DNA of 64,000 nt from Paracoccaceae bacterium (GCA_029243395.1 JAQWSE010000005.1:124001-188000); one strand, 5' to 3'. Shown: positions 55,771-64,000, numbered from the stretch's first letter. Translations and numbers: made by a program. Notes: generated by a model from the sequence alone, not told the origin.

Positions 55771-57822
55771 GTGACAGATGGTAAAAAAAAAGAAATTCCT
55801 GAAACTCAGCAACATTTAGTTGTTTTCACCCCGTCAGGCTTGAGAGGACATGTTCCTAATGGAACAAGTATTTTAGAGGCTGCACGAAAATTTGGAGTAG
55901 ACCTGGATAGTGTGTGTGGAGGACGAGGGATTTGTTCTCGTTGCAAAGTGAAGCCAGCAATCGGAACGTTTCCAAAATTTGGGATGACCACGACTAACCA
56001 ATGTCTCAGTCCTTGGAATGATGTAGAAGAAAAAGTTAATAAAAAAAAGCTCTTTAAAAAGGGTCAGAGGCTTGGTTGCCAAACAAAAATAATTGGTGAT
56101 GTTATAGTTGATGTTCCTAGTGAGAGTCAGATCCACAAACAAATAGTCAGAAAAAGAGCTGAGGTCAGAGATGTTTTAGTTAACCCTGCTACAAAACTTT
56201 ATTATGTAGAGGTTTCTCCTCCTAATATTCATAATCCAACAGGAGACCTGCAAAGATTAAAACTTGCTCTTGAAAAACAGTGGAACATAACTGATCTTGT
56301 AATTTCTATAAACAAAATTCAGACAATTCAGACCTTACTACGTAAGGGAAATTGGGCAGTAACTTGCGCTATATTCAGCCAAAAAAATTCTGCCCCTGAA
56401 ATTATAAGCATTTGGCCAGGTTTTTTTGAATCCCAAATCTATGGTTTAGCTGTGGACCTTGGATCTACAACAATAGCAGCCCATCTCTGCAATCTAAGAA
56501 CAGGAGAAGTGATATATTCCACTGGGGAAATGAATCCCCAAATTAGATTTGGAGAAGATCTGATGAGCAGGGTCAGCTATTCTATGATGAACATAGATGG
56601 AGCTGAAAATTTAAAAGTTGCAGTTCAGGAATCACTGAACGACCTCATTGAGAAAATAATCCAGGATTGCAAAATAGAAGCTAAACAACTTCTTGAAATT
56701 ACGTTAGTTTGTAATCCTGTCATGCACCATTTATTCCTTGGCATTAATCCCACAGAATTGGGACAAGCACCATTTGCACTTGCAACTTCTGAGTCACTTT
56801 ACTTAAACAGTTGGGAGGTCGGATTAACCTCCCTAGACAATTGTAAAGTTTATGTTCTCCCATGCATTGCAGGACATGTAGGGGCAGATGCCGCGGCAGT
56901 AATTCTTTCGGAGACCCCAAATACATCCAAAGAAAATGTGCTCATCATTGATGTGGGCACCAATGCTGAGCTCATATTAGGAAATGAGAAAAAAGTTTTA
57001 GCATGCTCTTCGCCTACTGGTCCAGCCTTCGAGGGAGCACAAATATCATCAGGGCAAAGAGCTGCTCCAGGGGCTATAGAAAAAGTTAGAATTAATCCTC
57101 TAACCAAAGAACCAATATTAAAGGTCATTGGTTGCGAAAGTTGGTCAAATGAACCTGAATTTTCTGAATACATTAAAATCCAGGGAATCTCTGGTATTTG
57201 TGGTTCCGGGATAATTGAGGCGGTTGCTGAAATGAGAACGGCTGGCGTATTAGACGGATCTGGCTTGATAGGATCTGAGGTAGACACCGGTTCCGTAAGA
57301 TGTATTTCAGAAAAAAGAACTAATAGTTATATCCTATATGATGGAACGAGAGAAGGTCGGGCTTTAATCAAGGTTACAAATTCTGATGTCCGAGCAATCC
57401 AATTAGCCAAGGCAGCACTTTTTGCTGGAGCTAGACTGCTAATGGATGAAATGGGGATCAAAAAAGTTGATCGAATTGTATTGGCAGGAGCATTTGGGGC
57501 TCATATTTCAACAAAACACGCTATGATTTTAGGAATGATACCAGATTGCAAGTTAGATAAAGTTACCTCTGCAGGTAATGCAGCTGGAACAGGTGCTCGA
57601 ATAGCTCTCTTAAATATTGATGCCAGAGAAGAAATTTCAAACACTGTTAAAAATATAACAAAAATAGAGACAGCTATGGAGCCTAGATTTCAAGAATATT
57701 TCGTTTCTGCTTCAGCTATACCTAATTCACTATACGAATTTGAAGAATTAAACAAAATTGTCCATTTACCTAATATAAATTTCAACAAGAAAAGGCGCTC
57801 AATTCGTAGAAAAGCAAAATAA
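55771..57822 (+). CDS. RACo-type reductive activator of corrinoid proteins (ferredoxin + ASKHA)
   Basis: Keeps cob(I)alamin methyltransferases active by ATP-driven reduction of oxidised cobalt. About 683 residues. The N-terminal 2Fe-2S ferredoxin has cysteines at about 49, 55, 58 and 78 (CGGRGICSRC, then NQC). The C-terminal ASKHA ATPase shows AVDLGSTTIAAHL and LIIDVGTNAELIL, GICGSGIIEAVAEM and VLAGAFGAHI. I chose the GTG at 55771 because GGAG lies 6 nt upstream; a TTG at 55753 is possible. Such proteins are best known from anaerobes (RACo, RamA), but relatives occur in aerobic marine alphaproteobacteria. Confidence 0.9.
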   Translation: MTDGKKKEIPETQQHLVVFTPSGLRGHVPNGTSILEAARKFGVDLDSVCGGRGICSRCKVKPAIGTFPKFGMTTTNQCLSPWNDVEEKVNKKKLFKKGQRLGCQTKIIGDVIVDVPSESQIHKQIVRKRAEVRDVLVNPATKLYYVEVSPPNIHNPTGDLQRLKLALEKQWNITDLVISINKIQTIQTLLRKGNWAVTCAIFSQKNSAPEIISIWPGFFESQIYGLAVDLGSTTIAAHLCNLRTGEVIYSTGEMNPQIRFGEDLMSRVSYSMMNIDGAENLKVAVQESLNDLIEKIIQDCKIEAKQLLEITLVCNPVMHHLFLGINPTELGQAPFALATSESLYLNSWEVGLTSLDNCKVYVLPCIAGHVGADAAAVILSETPNTSKENVLIIDVGTNAELILGNEKKVLACSSPTGPAFEGAQISSGQRAAPGAIEKVRINPLTKEPILKVIGCESWSNEPEFSEYIKIQGISGICGSGIIEAVAEMRTAGVLDGSGLIGSEVDTGSVRCISEKRTNSYILYDGTREGRALIKVTNSDVRAIQLAKAALFAGARLLMDEMGIKKVDRIVLAGAFGAHISTKHAMILGMIPDCKLDKVTSAGNAAGTGARIALLNIDAREEISNTVKNITKIETAMEPRFQEYFVSASAIPNSLYEFEELNKIVHLPNINFNKKRRSIRRKAK

Positions 57823-57924
57823 TTTCATATAACGTCATCTCCTTGCTATTTCTTATGGTTTAGTATTTAAACGGGTATTCTGATCAGGTATGATAAATTC
57901 ATGTTAATTCTTGAGGAAAACTAA

Positions 57925-58326
57925 TTGCAACTTTTTAGACTAATATATTATTCTCAGCCATTTGGTTATGACCTCCCTATGCTAAATGGTATCTTAACTG
58001 ATGCAAAAACTTATAACCCTCCAAATAATATAACGGGCGCCCTAATATGTCGCGAGGACATATTCTTACAGCTTTTAGAAGGACCCAAGGATAGTATATT
58101 ACTGACCTATAGCAAAATATTAAATGATGATAGGCACTTAAATATAAAAGTTCTAGTAGAAGAATTTTGTGAAAACCGTATTTTTCCCAAATGGCATATG
58201 AAAGACGATCCCGCTAGAAGTTGGTTCTGGACCAAAGAACAAATACACTCCGGTATATTGCAAACCATCTCCAAGTGCGAAGTTATAGAAGCATTTGAGA
58301 AAGTAGCTCGTAGTGTTTCAGAATAA
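57925..58326 (+). CDS. Stand-alone BLUF blue-light photoreceptor
   Basis: BLUF domain binding FAD and sensing blue light, 133 residues with only a short C-terminal helix after the domain, like cyanobacterial PixD. Photocycle residues align with PixD: Y8 (FRLIYYSQ), N31, Q49 (FLQLLEG), W90 and M92 (FPKWHM). The start is TTG with GAGG 7-10 nt upstream. No output domain is attached, so it presumably acts through a partner. The neighbouring genes do not include a known PixE or PapB partner; the coiled-coil gene 208 nt downstream is a candidate by position only. Confidence 0.92.
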   Translation: MQLFRLIYYSQPFGYDLPMLNGILTDAKTYNPPNNITGALICREDIFLQLLEGPKDSILLTYSKILNDDRHLNIKVLVEEFCENRIFPKWHMKDDPARSWFWTKEQIHSGILQTISKCEVIEAFEKVARSVSE

Positions 58327-58534
58327 CTTGATTTTGAAAAAGGCATTTAAATAAATCATGGATTATTTTTGTCTTTTCTAATTCTCTAAAATTCCGGGAT
58401 TAATGGATTAAGTGAAAGTTAATTACATTATTTTATTTGTTTACCTTAGATTCTATACTTATAGTTAACTCAAGAATGTATGTTGGGAATCAAAACTAGT
58501 TTTTTAAAGATAATTAAACGTCGGAGATTGGTTA

Positions 58535-59263
58535 ATGGACAAGAAAGACGATTTGAAATCAAAAATTAAAAAGAATAGAAAAGCCATATTTGTGTTAGAT
58601 GGAAAGATAGAAGGTAATAGATCCAAGATTGAAGAACTTAGATCTGCTGCTGAGCGAGATAATGCATCAATCGCAAGGAATTATACTGCTGCATTCTACG
58701 GGAATCATCATCTGACAAATCGAAATTCAGAAGAGATATTTAAAAACAGAATTGCCATACTCAATAATATGGATGTTGAAGGAGAGGTTGAAGTTAGCTT
58801 CCGAGAAACAATGATTAATTTGGCAAATGTAGATTTCTTTACTCATAGAGCAGAAGTAAATCAAGAAGTAATCGATATAAATGAGAAGCTAACTGTCGTA
58901 AATCGGCTACTCATAGAAATTAACCAAGCAATTATGACTAGAAACGAGAAGTCTGTGAAATTCAATCGAAGAAATCTTGACACTAATAAAAGATTCTTGA
59001 ACGGTGAGTTTCACCCATCGAAGGCAACCGTTTCTGCAAACGCCAAGCGCTCAAAAGACAATGAAGAGCGCTGCGAAAAACTTTCTAAAGCTGCAGAAAA
59101 AAACAAATCAAAAATCGAAAAATTACGACAACTGGGCCAAGTTAATTCAGCTAACGTATTGAAGAATTCCATTGAAATTTCTAGGCGAAGAAGTCAAATA
59201 ACTGAAAATCAAGAAGAAGTACTTAAAGATCAAATAGATATTGCAAGTACAGTATTTAACTAA
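58535..59263 (+). CDS. Coiled-coil protein with heptad ladder of asparagines, unrecognised
   Basis: Soluble 242-residue protein without signal peptide; I do not recognise a family. It is almost all helical, charged and Asn-rich (about 10%). Asn recurs every seven residues: 109, 116, 123, 130, 137, 144 and 151 without a gap; also 57, 64, 71 and 78, then 169, 176, 190, 204, 211 and 225 in a third block with other residues at 183, 197 and 218. Between them position +4 is mostly hydrophobic (I, T, I, M, V, L, L in the central block), giving I-x-x-N heptads as in N@d layers of trimeric coiled coils. CGGAG lies before the ATG and a TATACT -10 candidate is at 58454-58459, so it probably has its own promoter. 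Confidence 0.75.
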   Translation: MDKKDDLKSKIKKNRKAIFVLDGKIEGNRSKIEELRSAAERDNASIARNYTAAFYGNHHLTNRNSEEIFKNRIAILNNMDVEGEVEVSFRETMINLANVDFFTHRAEVNQEVIDINEKLTVVNRLLIEINQAIMTRNEKSVKFNRRNLDTNKRFLNGEFHPSKATVSANAKRSKDNEERCEKLSKAAEKNKSKIEKLRQLGQVNSANVLKNSIEISRRRSQITENQEEVLKDQIDIASTVFN

Positions 59264-59333
59264 GAAAAAATGGTTGAAATTAGATCTGAGAGCATTCACC
59301 ATTGTATAGTCGTTATAGCTTTACTAAACAAAA

Positions 59334-59347
59334 ACTTTTGCAAAAGT
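59334..59347. promoter_or_regulatory. Perfect 14-bp palindrome upstream of the TRAP operon
   Basis: ACTTTTGCAAAAGT is its own reverse complement and ends 31 nt before the dctP ATG. It is a candidate operator for a regulator of the transporter. No regulator gene is adjacent. Confidence 0.45.
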
Positions 59348-59378
59348 CGGTTGATGTTATTTTATGGGAGAAAAATAA

Positions 59379-60395
59379 ATGAAATTCTTTGAAATTTTAA
59401 AAATTAACTTTAGAGTAGGCCTTTGTACTCTGCTACTAGCATGTTTTTCGTTTTCACTAAATGCAGCTGAGTACACTGGTAGATTATCAATGCACTGGAA
59501 TGATAAACATCATTGCACAAAACATGCGCAGATGTTTGTGGATGAAGTTTTCAAGCAGTCCAATGGAAGATTAAAAATAGAAGTTTTCCATTCTGGGCAA
59601 CTTTTTGGTATTAGAGAAATTATGGGAGGCATTACATCTGGTGCTGTTGACTTGGGTGGTGTTGTTGGAGTTGTCGGTTTCCCCAAAATAAACAAAAACT
59701 TTAATGTGGCCACAATACCAGGACTATTTGATTCTTTTGAGCAGCAGAGAAAGTTTTTCCAAAGATCTGACAAAGGTTCGGAGATTTGGAATGACCTTTT
59801 AAAGAAAACTAATTCTACTTTAGTTATGTATAATCCGGTTGGTCCCGTGATGACATTTAGTGGAGCTAGGGAACTGACAGGCGTTGATGCGATGAAAGAC
59901 TTAAAAGCAAGGAGATTAATTGGAGCTGAAGAGCCAATGTGGAAGGCCTACGGTGCTAAAATTGTTGGACTGAAAACAAGCGAAGTTTATACTGCACTTC
60001 AAACTGGAATGATTGATACAATTAATACACCTCCCCAGAGTATAAGAGCTTATAGTTGGTGGGAATTCTTAAAATTTGGTCAAAAACCTTATCAATATTT
60101 TGCTGACGCATATATTATGGCTAATAGTGATTGGTTTAATAAACTACCAAATGATCTTCAAAAAATTGTTTCGGAAGCAGGGAAGAAATTCGGGGACGTT
60201 TCAACAAATAAGATAATCGGTGTTGGTGAGGAGGTCATCTCTGAGTTTGAAGCAAGAGGTGGAAAAATGACTGTTCTAACTGGAGCTGAAAAAGACAAAT
60301 TTGACAAACTAATGTCTGAAAAAGTCCTTCCAGCAATGATGGATAAATTTGATGCTGATGCTTTGAAAGCTGCTGAAGCTTTTGTCAAAAAATAA
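59379..60395 (+). CDS. dctP: TRAP transporter solute-binding protein DctP
   Basis: Periplasmic receptor of a tripartite ATP-independent transporter, 338 residues. Signal peptide about 1-30 (FRVGLCTLLLACFSFSLNA). The DctP fold is clear: SGQLFGIREIMGGITSGAVD, KARRLIGAEEPMWKAYGA with the conserved ligand-salt-bridge arginine near 170, and LQTGMIDTINTPPQS. TRAP receptors of this kind bind organic acids; the specific ligand is unknown. GGGAG lies 8 nt before the ATG. Followed by the small and large permease genes. Confidence 0.95.
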   Translation: MKFFEILKINFRVGLCTLLLACFSFSLNAAEYTGRLSMHWNDKHHCTKHAQMFVDEVFKQSNGRLKIEVFHSGQLFGIREIMGGITSGAVDLGGVVGVVGFPKINKNFNVATIPGLFDSFEQQRKFFQRSDKGSEIWNDLLKKTNSTLVMYNPVGPVMTFSGARELTGVDAMKDLKARRLIGAEEPMWKAYGAKIVGLKTSEVYTALQTGMIDTINTPPQSIRAYSWWEFLKFGQKPYQYFADAYIMANSDWFNKLPNDLQKIVSEAGKKFGDVSTNKIIGVGEEVISEFEARGGKMTVLTGAEKDKFDKLMSEKVLPAMMDKFDADALKAAEAFVKK

Positions 60396-60436
60396 ATATA
60401 ATAACTAAAGTTTAATTATTCTATATTATAATTTAA

Positions 60437-60949
60437 ATGAATAGTTTTCTTTTGCCATTGCAATTTATAAATGGAATTTTGAGTAAAGTTACATTTTTTA
60501 TTGCAATGACTATAGTTTCAATAATGGTTTTAGCACTTTCTGCAAGTGCTTTGACAAGGTATATTTCAGGCCATGGTTTTGATTGGTTTATAGAACTTCC
60601 CCCAGCCTTGGTAAGCTGGCTAGTTTTTCCAATGTTAGGACCTTTGTTAAAGACTGGGAATCATATCGAGGTCGATTTTGTTAGCACAGTAATGACCCAG
60701 CGTTCTATTAAATTTGTAAAATTTTTTGTATATTTGATCAGTTTAATATCCTCTTTTATTTTTTTTAAAGCAGGGCTAGATGCGACTATTTTATTTTACA
60801 ATCTTGGTCAAATGATGGAGTTAGAAATAGATATACCAATTTGGTATATGTTTTTGTCTTTTCCAGTAGGTTTCATTATAATGGGTTCGTTTTCATTGGA
60901 ACTGCTAATAACCACTTATCAAGAAATTCACGAAGATAGCTCGATCTAA
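60437..60949 (+). CDS. dctQ: TRAP transporter small permease DctQ
   Basis: Four-helix membrane subunit of 170 residues. Characteristic features: RYISGHGFDWFIELPPALVSWLVF and GPLLKTGNHIEVDFV, the conserved DctQ loop between helices 2 and 3. Its stop overlaps the dctM start as TAATG, so the permease subunits are translationally coupled. There is no ribosome binding site in front; TATAAT bases lie 10 nt before the ATG, probably by chance. Confidence 0.92.
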   Translation: MNSFLLPLQFINGILSKVTFFIAMTIVSIMVLALSASALTRYISGHGFDWFIELPPALVSWLVFPMLGPLLKTGNHIEVDFVSTVMTQRSIKFVKFFVYLISLISSFIFFKAGLDATILFYNLGQMMELEIDIPIWYMFLSFPVGFIIMGSFSLELLITTYQEIHEDSSI

Positions 60950-62220
60950 TGTTTTCTTTTGCGGTGATATTATCATTCATTTTGCTATTTTTGTCAGTCC
61001 CAATATTTTTAGTGTTCGGATTAGGTAGTTCAGTAGCCGCCATATGGGGACTAAATTTGCCCTGGTCCACACTTATCCAAATGGCATTTGAATCAATGAA
61101 TAAACATGTACTTATTGCCGTACCATTATTCATTTTTTCAGGAATGGTGATGCTTAGAGGTGGTGCTGCGAATAGATTAGTTAATTTTGCAACCTCGCTT
61201 GTAGGACATTTACCTGGCGGGCTAGGAATTGCCATGGTTATTGCGATGGGCTTTTTTGCTGCCTTTTGCGGTTCAATTTTAGCAGCAATTACAGCTATTG
61301 GAACAATAATGATGCCTAAAATGATAGATGCAGGTTACCCAAAACCTTTCGTAATCGTATTAGCAGCATCTGCAGCATTACTTGAAGCACTAATCCCACC
61401 CTCAAATGCAGCAATTTTATATAGTGCCTTAACTTACGTTCCGGTTTCACAGACTTTCGCAGCAGGTATTATTCCAGGATTAATTTTATTGTTATTTATG
61501 ATTGCACTTGTTTTATTTAAATGTCGGCACATAAAAAAATATAAAAGAGCCACAAATCATGAGAAATTGATACTTGGGATAAAAGCTTTTCCTGCATTAC
61601 TAACTCCATTGATTATCTTAGGAGGAATATATGGAGGTTTTCTAACACCCTCAGAGTCAGCTGCTGTTTCAGGAATTTGGGCAATTTTTATGGGATTTTT
61701 TATTTATAGAGAGCTCACAATAAGCTCATTACTACAAAGTACAAGAGAAACTGCAATTACCACTTCTGTAATATTTTCTATCATTGCAATGGCAACATTT
61801 TTAAGCAAAGTTTTCACTTACACTCAATTTCCTCAATTTATTATTTCATCAATTACGGAAATGGGAGTTGGATTAAATTTCTTTTGGTTTGCCATGGCTC
61901 TGATCTGTTTGATTTTGGGAACTTTCATTGAAATAGTTCCGGTATTTTACCTTACCATACCAATTTTTTCTGCTATTATTTTATCATTTGATCAGAGTTT
62001 AATACATCTATATGTAGTCTTTGTTGCATTTGCTGGAATTGGGATGATTACACCACCTGTTTGCGTTGGAATTTATACATCCGCAAGCGTCATACGGGAA
62101 AATCCGGGTAGTGCATTTAAAGAGGTGCCACTTTTTACAATTGTAGGAATCATATACGGCATACTTATGATCTTATTCCCGGCACTATCAACTTGGTTGC
62201 CATCCGTCTTGACACAATAA
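60949..62220 (+). CDS. dctM: TRAP transporter large permease DctM
   Basis: Twelve-helix transport subunit, 423 residues. Core motifs: MAFESMNKHVLIAVPLFIFSG, FFAAFCGSILAAITAIGTIMM, ASAALLEALIPPSNAAILY and FAGIGMITPPVCVGIYTSA near the end, which form the two pseudo-repeats. Sodium-coupled in characterised relatives. Last gene of dctPQM; convergent with the aminotransferase gene, 26 nt away. Confidence 0.95.
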   Translation: MFSFAVILSFILLFLSVPIFLVFGLGSSVAAIWGLNLPWSTLIQMAFESMNKHVLIAVPLFIFSGMVMLRGGAANRLVNFATSLVGHLPGGLGIAMVIAMGFFAAFCGSILAAITAIGTIMMPKMIDAGYPKPFVIVLAASAALLEALIPPSNAAILYSALTYVPVSQTFAAGIIPGLILLLFMIALVLFKCRHIKKYKRATNHEKLILGIKAFPALLTPLIILGGIYGGFLTPSESAAVSGIWAIFMGFFIYRELTISSLLQSTRETAITTSVIFSIIAMATFLSKVFTYTQFPQFIISSITEMGVGLNFFWFAMALICLILGTFIEIVPVFYLTIPIFSAIILSFDQSLIHLYVVFVAFAGIGMITPPVCVGIYTSASVIRENPGSAFKEVPLFTIVGIIYGILMILFPALSTWLPSVLTQ

Positions 62221-62246
62221 GAGTAAATGTCTTTATTTTAAATAGC

Positions 62247-63104
62247 CTACGAGTGCGCCCAGTCCCAATAAAGATTTCTGACTTTCTTGGTAATTGGTCC
62301 TATTTGATAGTTAGTTGAGTCAAAACTTTTTACAGGCGTTACTTTCATCATATTACCAGACATGAACACCTCATCTGCATCATGCACATCTTGAAAAGAG
62401 AGTATGCATTCATGGACCTTGTGCCCAGCAGCTAACAAATTTGATATATGTCGATTTCTGGTTATACCTGCCAAAAATGTTCCGTTAGGAATAGGAGTAA
62501 ATATTTCACCATCCTTGACTATGAAAATATTTGATGTAGCGGTCTCAGCAACATTACCCATTACATCAGCAACAAGAGCATTAGAAAAACCCTTGGCACG
62601 TGCTTCTGCAAGCATTCTGGCATTATTAGGATACAGGCAGCCAGCTTTTGCATTAACCACATTGTCCTCTAATACTGGCCTTCTAAAACTGGTCGTTGTC
62701 AGTGTGGCTGCGGTATTAGGATCAGCCATTGGTAAATCCTCTAAGCATACAGCGAATCCTGTTATCCCCTTTTTTGGTACTATTGCAAGATCGCCTCCAT
62801 CAATAGCCCAATACATTGGCCGAATATATACAGCTTCTTTTGAATTCGATTTCTTTAGGCCCTCTAATATTATATCAACCATTTCATTTGGAGACACAGT
62901 AGGCGTAATCATCATAGCTTCTGCGGAGCGGTTTACTCTTTCGCAATGTGCTTTAAGATCAGGCGCAACTCCGTCTAAGAATCTGGCGCCATCAAAGACA
63001 CTAGTTCCTAGCCAAGAACCATGATCAGCTGCCCTCATTACAAATTTATCCTCGGAATGCCAAGAACCGTTGAAAAAAGTACGGATATTTGAGCCTGTGG
63101 CCAT
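62247..63104 (-). CDS. Branched-chain-type aminotransferase (PLP fold class IV)
   Basis: Class IV transaminase of 285 residues, nearest in type to IlvE. The PLP lysine is K153 in NAKAGCLYPNN, and GNVAETATSNIFIV holds the conserved acid for the PLP ring nitrogen; GTFLAGITRNRHI is the phosphate-binding segment. It could serve branched-chain amino acids, D-amino acids or aminodeoxychorismate; the sequence does not decide. The ATG at 63104 (MATGSN) is preferred to one 18 nt upstream, since GGGAAT-type bases sit before it. Convergent with dctM. Confidence 0.85.
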   Translation of the reverse strand: MATGSNIRTFFNGSWHSEDKFVMRAADHGSWLGTSVFDGARFLDGVAPDLKAHCERVNRSAEAMMITPTVSPNEMVDIILEGLKKSNSKEAVYIRPMYWAIDGGDLAIVPKKGITGFAVCLEDLPMADPNTAATLTTTSFRRPVLEDNVVNAKAGCLYPNNARMLAEARAKGFSNALVADVMGNVAETATSNIFIVKDGEIFTPIPNGTFLAGITRNRHISNLLAAGHKVHECILSFQDVHDADEVFMSGNMMKVTPVKSFDSTNYQIGPITKKVRNLYWDWAHS

Positions 63105-63263
63105 TAACCTATTCCCTTCCAAATATAAATACTACTTGCTAAACTTAATTTCATCGAAAGATAAGGCCCCCACTCCTCATTTGCAATGAAATCCCAGTGC
63201 TAGCAGGTCACCCTAAACATTTTCTACTCGACCCTAATCACCTCTAATTTAAAATGACAAGCC

Positions 63264-63677
63264 TTAGCCATAAATCTTATCGGAAAGGCCATAGATTAAT
63301 AACCCATTAATCAACGTAAAAATTGCAGGCGCCAAGTAAGCTTCAGCCGTATAATCAACTCCTTCTAGTTGAGAAGCCTCAGATGAATTTACAGTCAAAT
63401 AGCCCAGGACAGTAAAGATTACGCTTTGTAAAAATAAGATCACAAAATAGGTCCAAGTTCCCTCTACCCCCCTGAAGAGAAGATAAAATCCCACTAAAAA
63501 TGTGGCTAAAACGAATGATCCAGCAAGTCTTGCAGGTAATAGAGCTGACTGGTGGATGCCATATTTTTCCAGAAAATTTTCCGTATTCAGTACCGATTGA
63601 TATGCGTAATACGCTCCTCCAGCAAGATTTAGCAAGTAGATTAAAAAGAAAAACCAATTATTAAATGATTCAATCAT
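63264..63677 (-). CDS. Small four-helix membrane protein, function unknown
   Basis: Membrane protein of 137 residues with about four hydrophobic segments: FFFLIYLLNLAGGAYYAY, LAGSFVLATFLVGFYLLF, FVILFLQSVIFTVLGYL and APAIFTLINGLLIYGL. I recognise no family or catalytic motif. It lies 42 nt after the GFA-family gene on the same strand and may be cotranscribed. GCGGC-type bases precede the ATG, with no strong ribosome binding site. Confidence 0.65.
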   Translation of the reverse strand: MIESFNNWFFFLIYLLNLAGGAYYAYQSVLNTENFLEKYGIHQSALLPARLAGSFVLATFLVGFYLLFRGVEGTWTYFVILFLQSVIFTVLGYLTVNSSEASQLEGVDYTAEAYLAPAIFTLINGLLIYGLSDKIYG

Positions 63678-63719
63678 AATTGCCGCCTTATATTAATAAA
63701 TTCAATAAATTAAGTAATT

Positions 63720-64000
63720 TTATTCATCCAATAAATCACCCGACCCGCCCATTTCTTTTGGAAAATCTTTGAATTTTGGAAGCCCATCTTTCATTGGAAG
63801 AACCGAGCTCTCATAATTGACATGCACGGTAGGCTTATATTCAAAATCTTCAAGAATTGATGCATAAACGTCGATTGCTTTATACGTGGTAGAATGATCA
63901 GTAAGAACATGCCCTCCACAATTTTTGCACCAGGTTCTGTCATGCCCCTCCACATGTGCATAACTTGCTGTATTGCCTTGACCCGCAGTTATTTTTACCT
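63720..64000 (-). CDS. GFA-family protein (5' end cut by window edge)
   Basis: C-terminal 93 codons of a protein of the glutathione-dependent formaldehyde-activating (GFA/CENP-V) fold, reading to the right edge. The zinc-binding WCKNCGGHV is present near the start of the visible part, with ITAGQGNTASYAHV upstream as in the family. The usual length is about 130-150 residues, so the N-terminus with the other zinc cysteines lies beyond 64000. An in-frame GTG at 63953 is internal and not the start. A formaldehyde role is only family knowledge; many members have unrelated functions. Confidence 0.85.
   Translation of the reverse strand, partial: VKITAGQGNTASYAHVEGHDRTWCKNCGGHVLTDHSTTYKAIDVYASILEDFEYKPTVHVNYESSVLPMKDGLPKFKDFPKEMGGSGDLLDE

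Noticed and set aside
55660-55771. Frameshift at the arginine-rich end of the pterin methyltransferase
   Set aside because: The TIM barrel is complete before the tail, the next gene has its own ribosome binding site, and arginine-rich tails are plausible in this family.

Overview
The window looks like chromosome of an AT-rich (low-GC), free-living, probably marine alphaproteobacterium. Support comes from the Rrf2/cysteine desulfurase/sufB/sufC operon order, an IscR-like regulator with a single cysteine, a GTTC-N7-GTTC SOS box at recA, GluQRS, TrmFO, GlnE, a NifU-like scaffold of the alphaproteobacterial type, the rplM-rpsI / thioesterase / enoyl-CoA hydratase / ctaA neighbourhood, and two TRAP transporter families (TAXI and DctPQM). 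The order or family cannot be fixed from this sequence alone. No rRNA, confident tRNA, insertion sequence, prophage or CRISPR array was seen.

Layout. 1-3753 (minus): SUF Fe-S assembly operon (iscR, cysteine desulfurase, sufB, sufC running off the left edge). 3892-5820 (plus): alpha/beta hydrolase and tyrS. 5831-10360 (minus): two tandem cyclophilins, coaD, uvrA. 10532-16076 (plus): ssb, gyrA, trmFO, gluQ. 16077-17114: a gene-poor stretch around a NifU-like scaffold gene, with inverted repeats, two possible tiny genes and an SOS-box match. 17115-21324 (minus): recG, ligA. 21543-24890 (plus): mnmA, yaaA, an M20 peptidase. 24843-34606 is mostly minus: a small conserved gene, glnE, ccmH-ccmF-ccmE, argC, an acyltransferase and nadC, with one small membrane-anchored gene on plus. 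34620-40063: accessory pocket with a TAXI TRAP transporter and two methyltransferases. The second methyltransferase gene is flanked by two copies of the 3' end and terminator of rpsI. 40149-54503: housekeeping block (rpsI, rplM, thioesterase, enoyl-CoA hydratase, ctaA, trmJ, icd, alaS, recA, rsmB, guaB, rlmE, ppx). 54785-62220 (plus): a methyltetrahydrofolate:corrinoid methyltransferase with its RACo-type activator, a stand-alone BLUF photoreceptor, an unrecognised coiled-coil protein with a strict heptad ladder of asparagines, and a DctPQM TRAP operon. 62247-64000 (minus): class IV aminotransferase, a small membrane protein and a partial GFA-family gene.

How they work together. The left end makes Fe-S clusters under predicted IscR control through a type-1-like operator. 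uvrA, ssb, recG, ligA and recA are repair/replication genes; an SOS box was seen only at recA and, less certainly, before a 36-codon hydrophobic reading frame next to recG. The ccm genes and ctaA serve aerobic respiration. The methyltransferase/RACo pair probably belongs to a B12-dependent methyl-transfer system whose corrinoid protein is outside the window, possibly a split methionine synthase.

The items most worth a second look are the rpsI-tail repeats, the Asn-ladder protein, the RACo pair and the possible SOS-controlled small membrane peptide.
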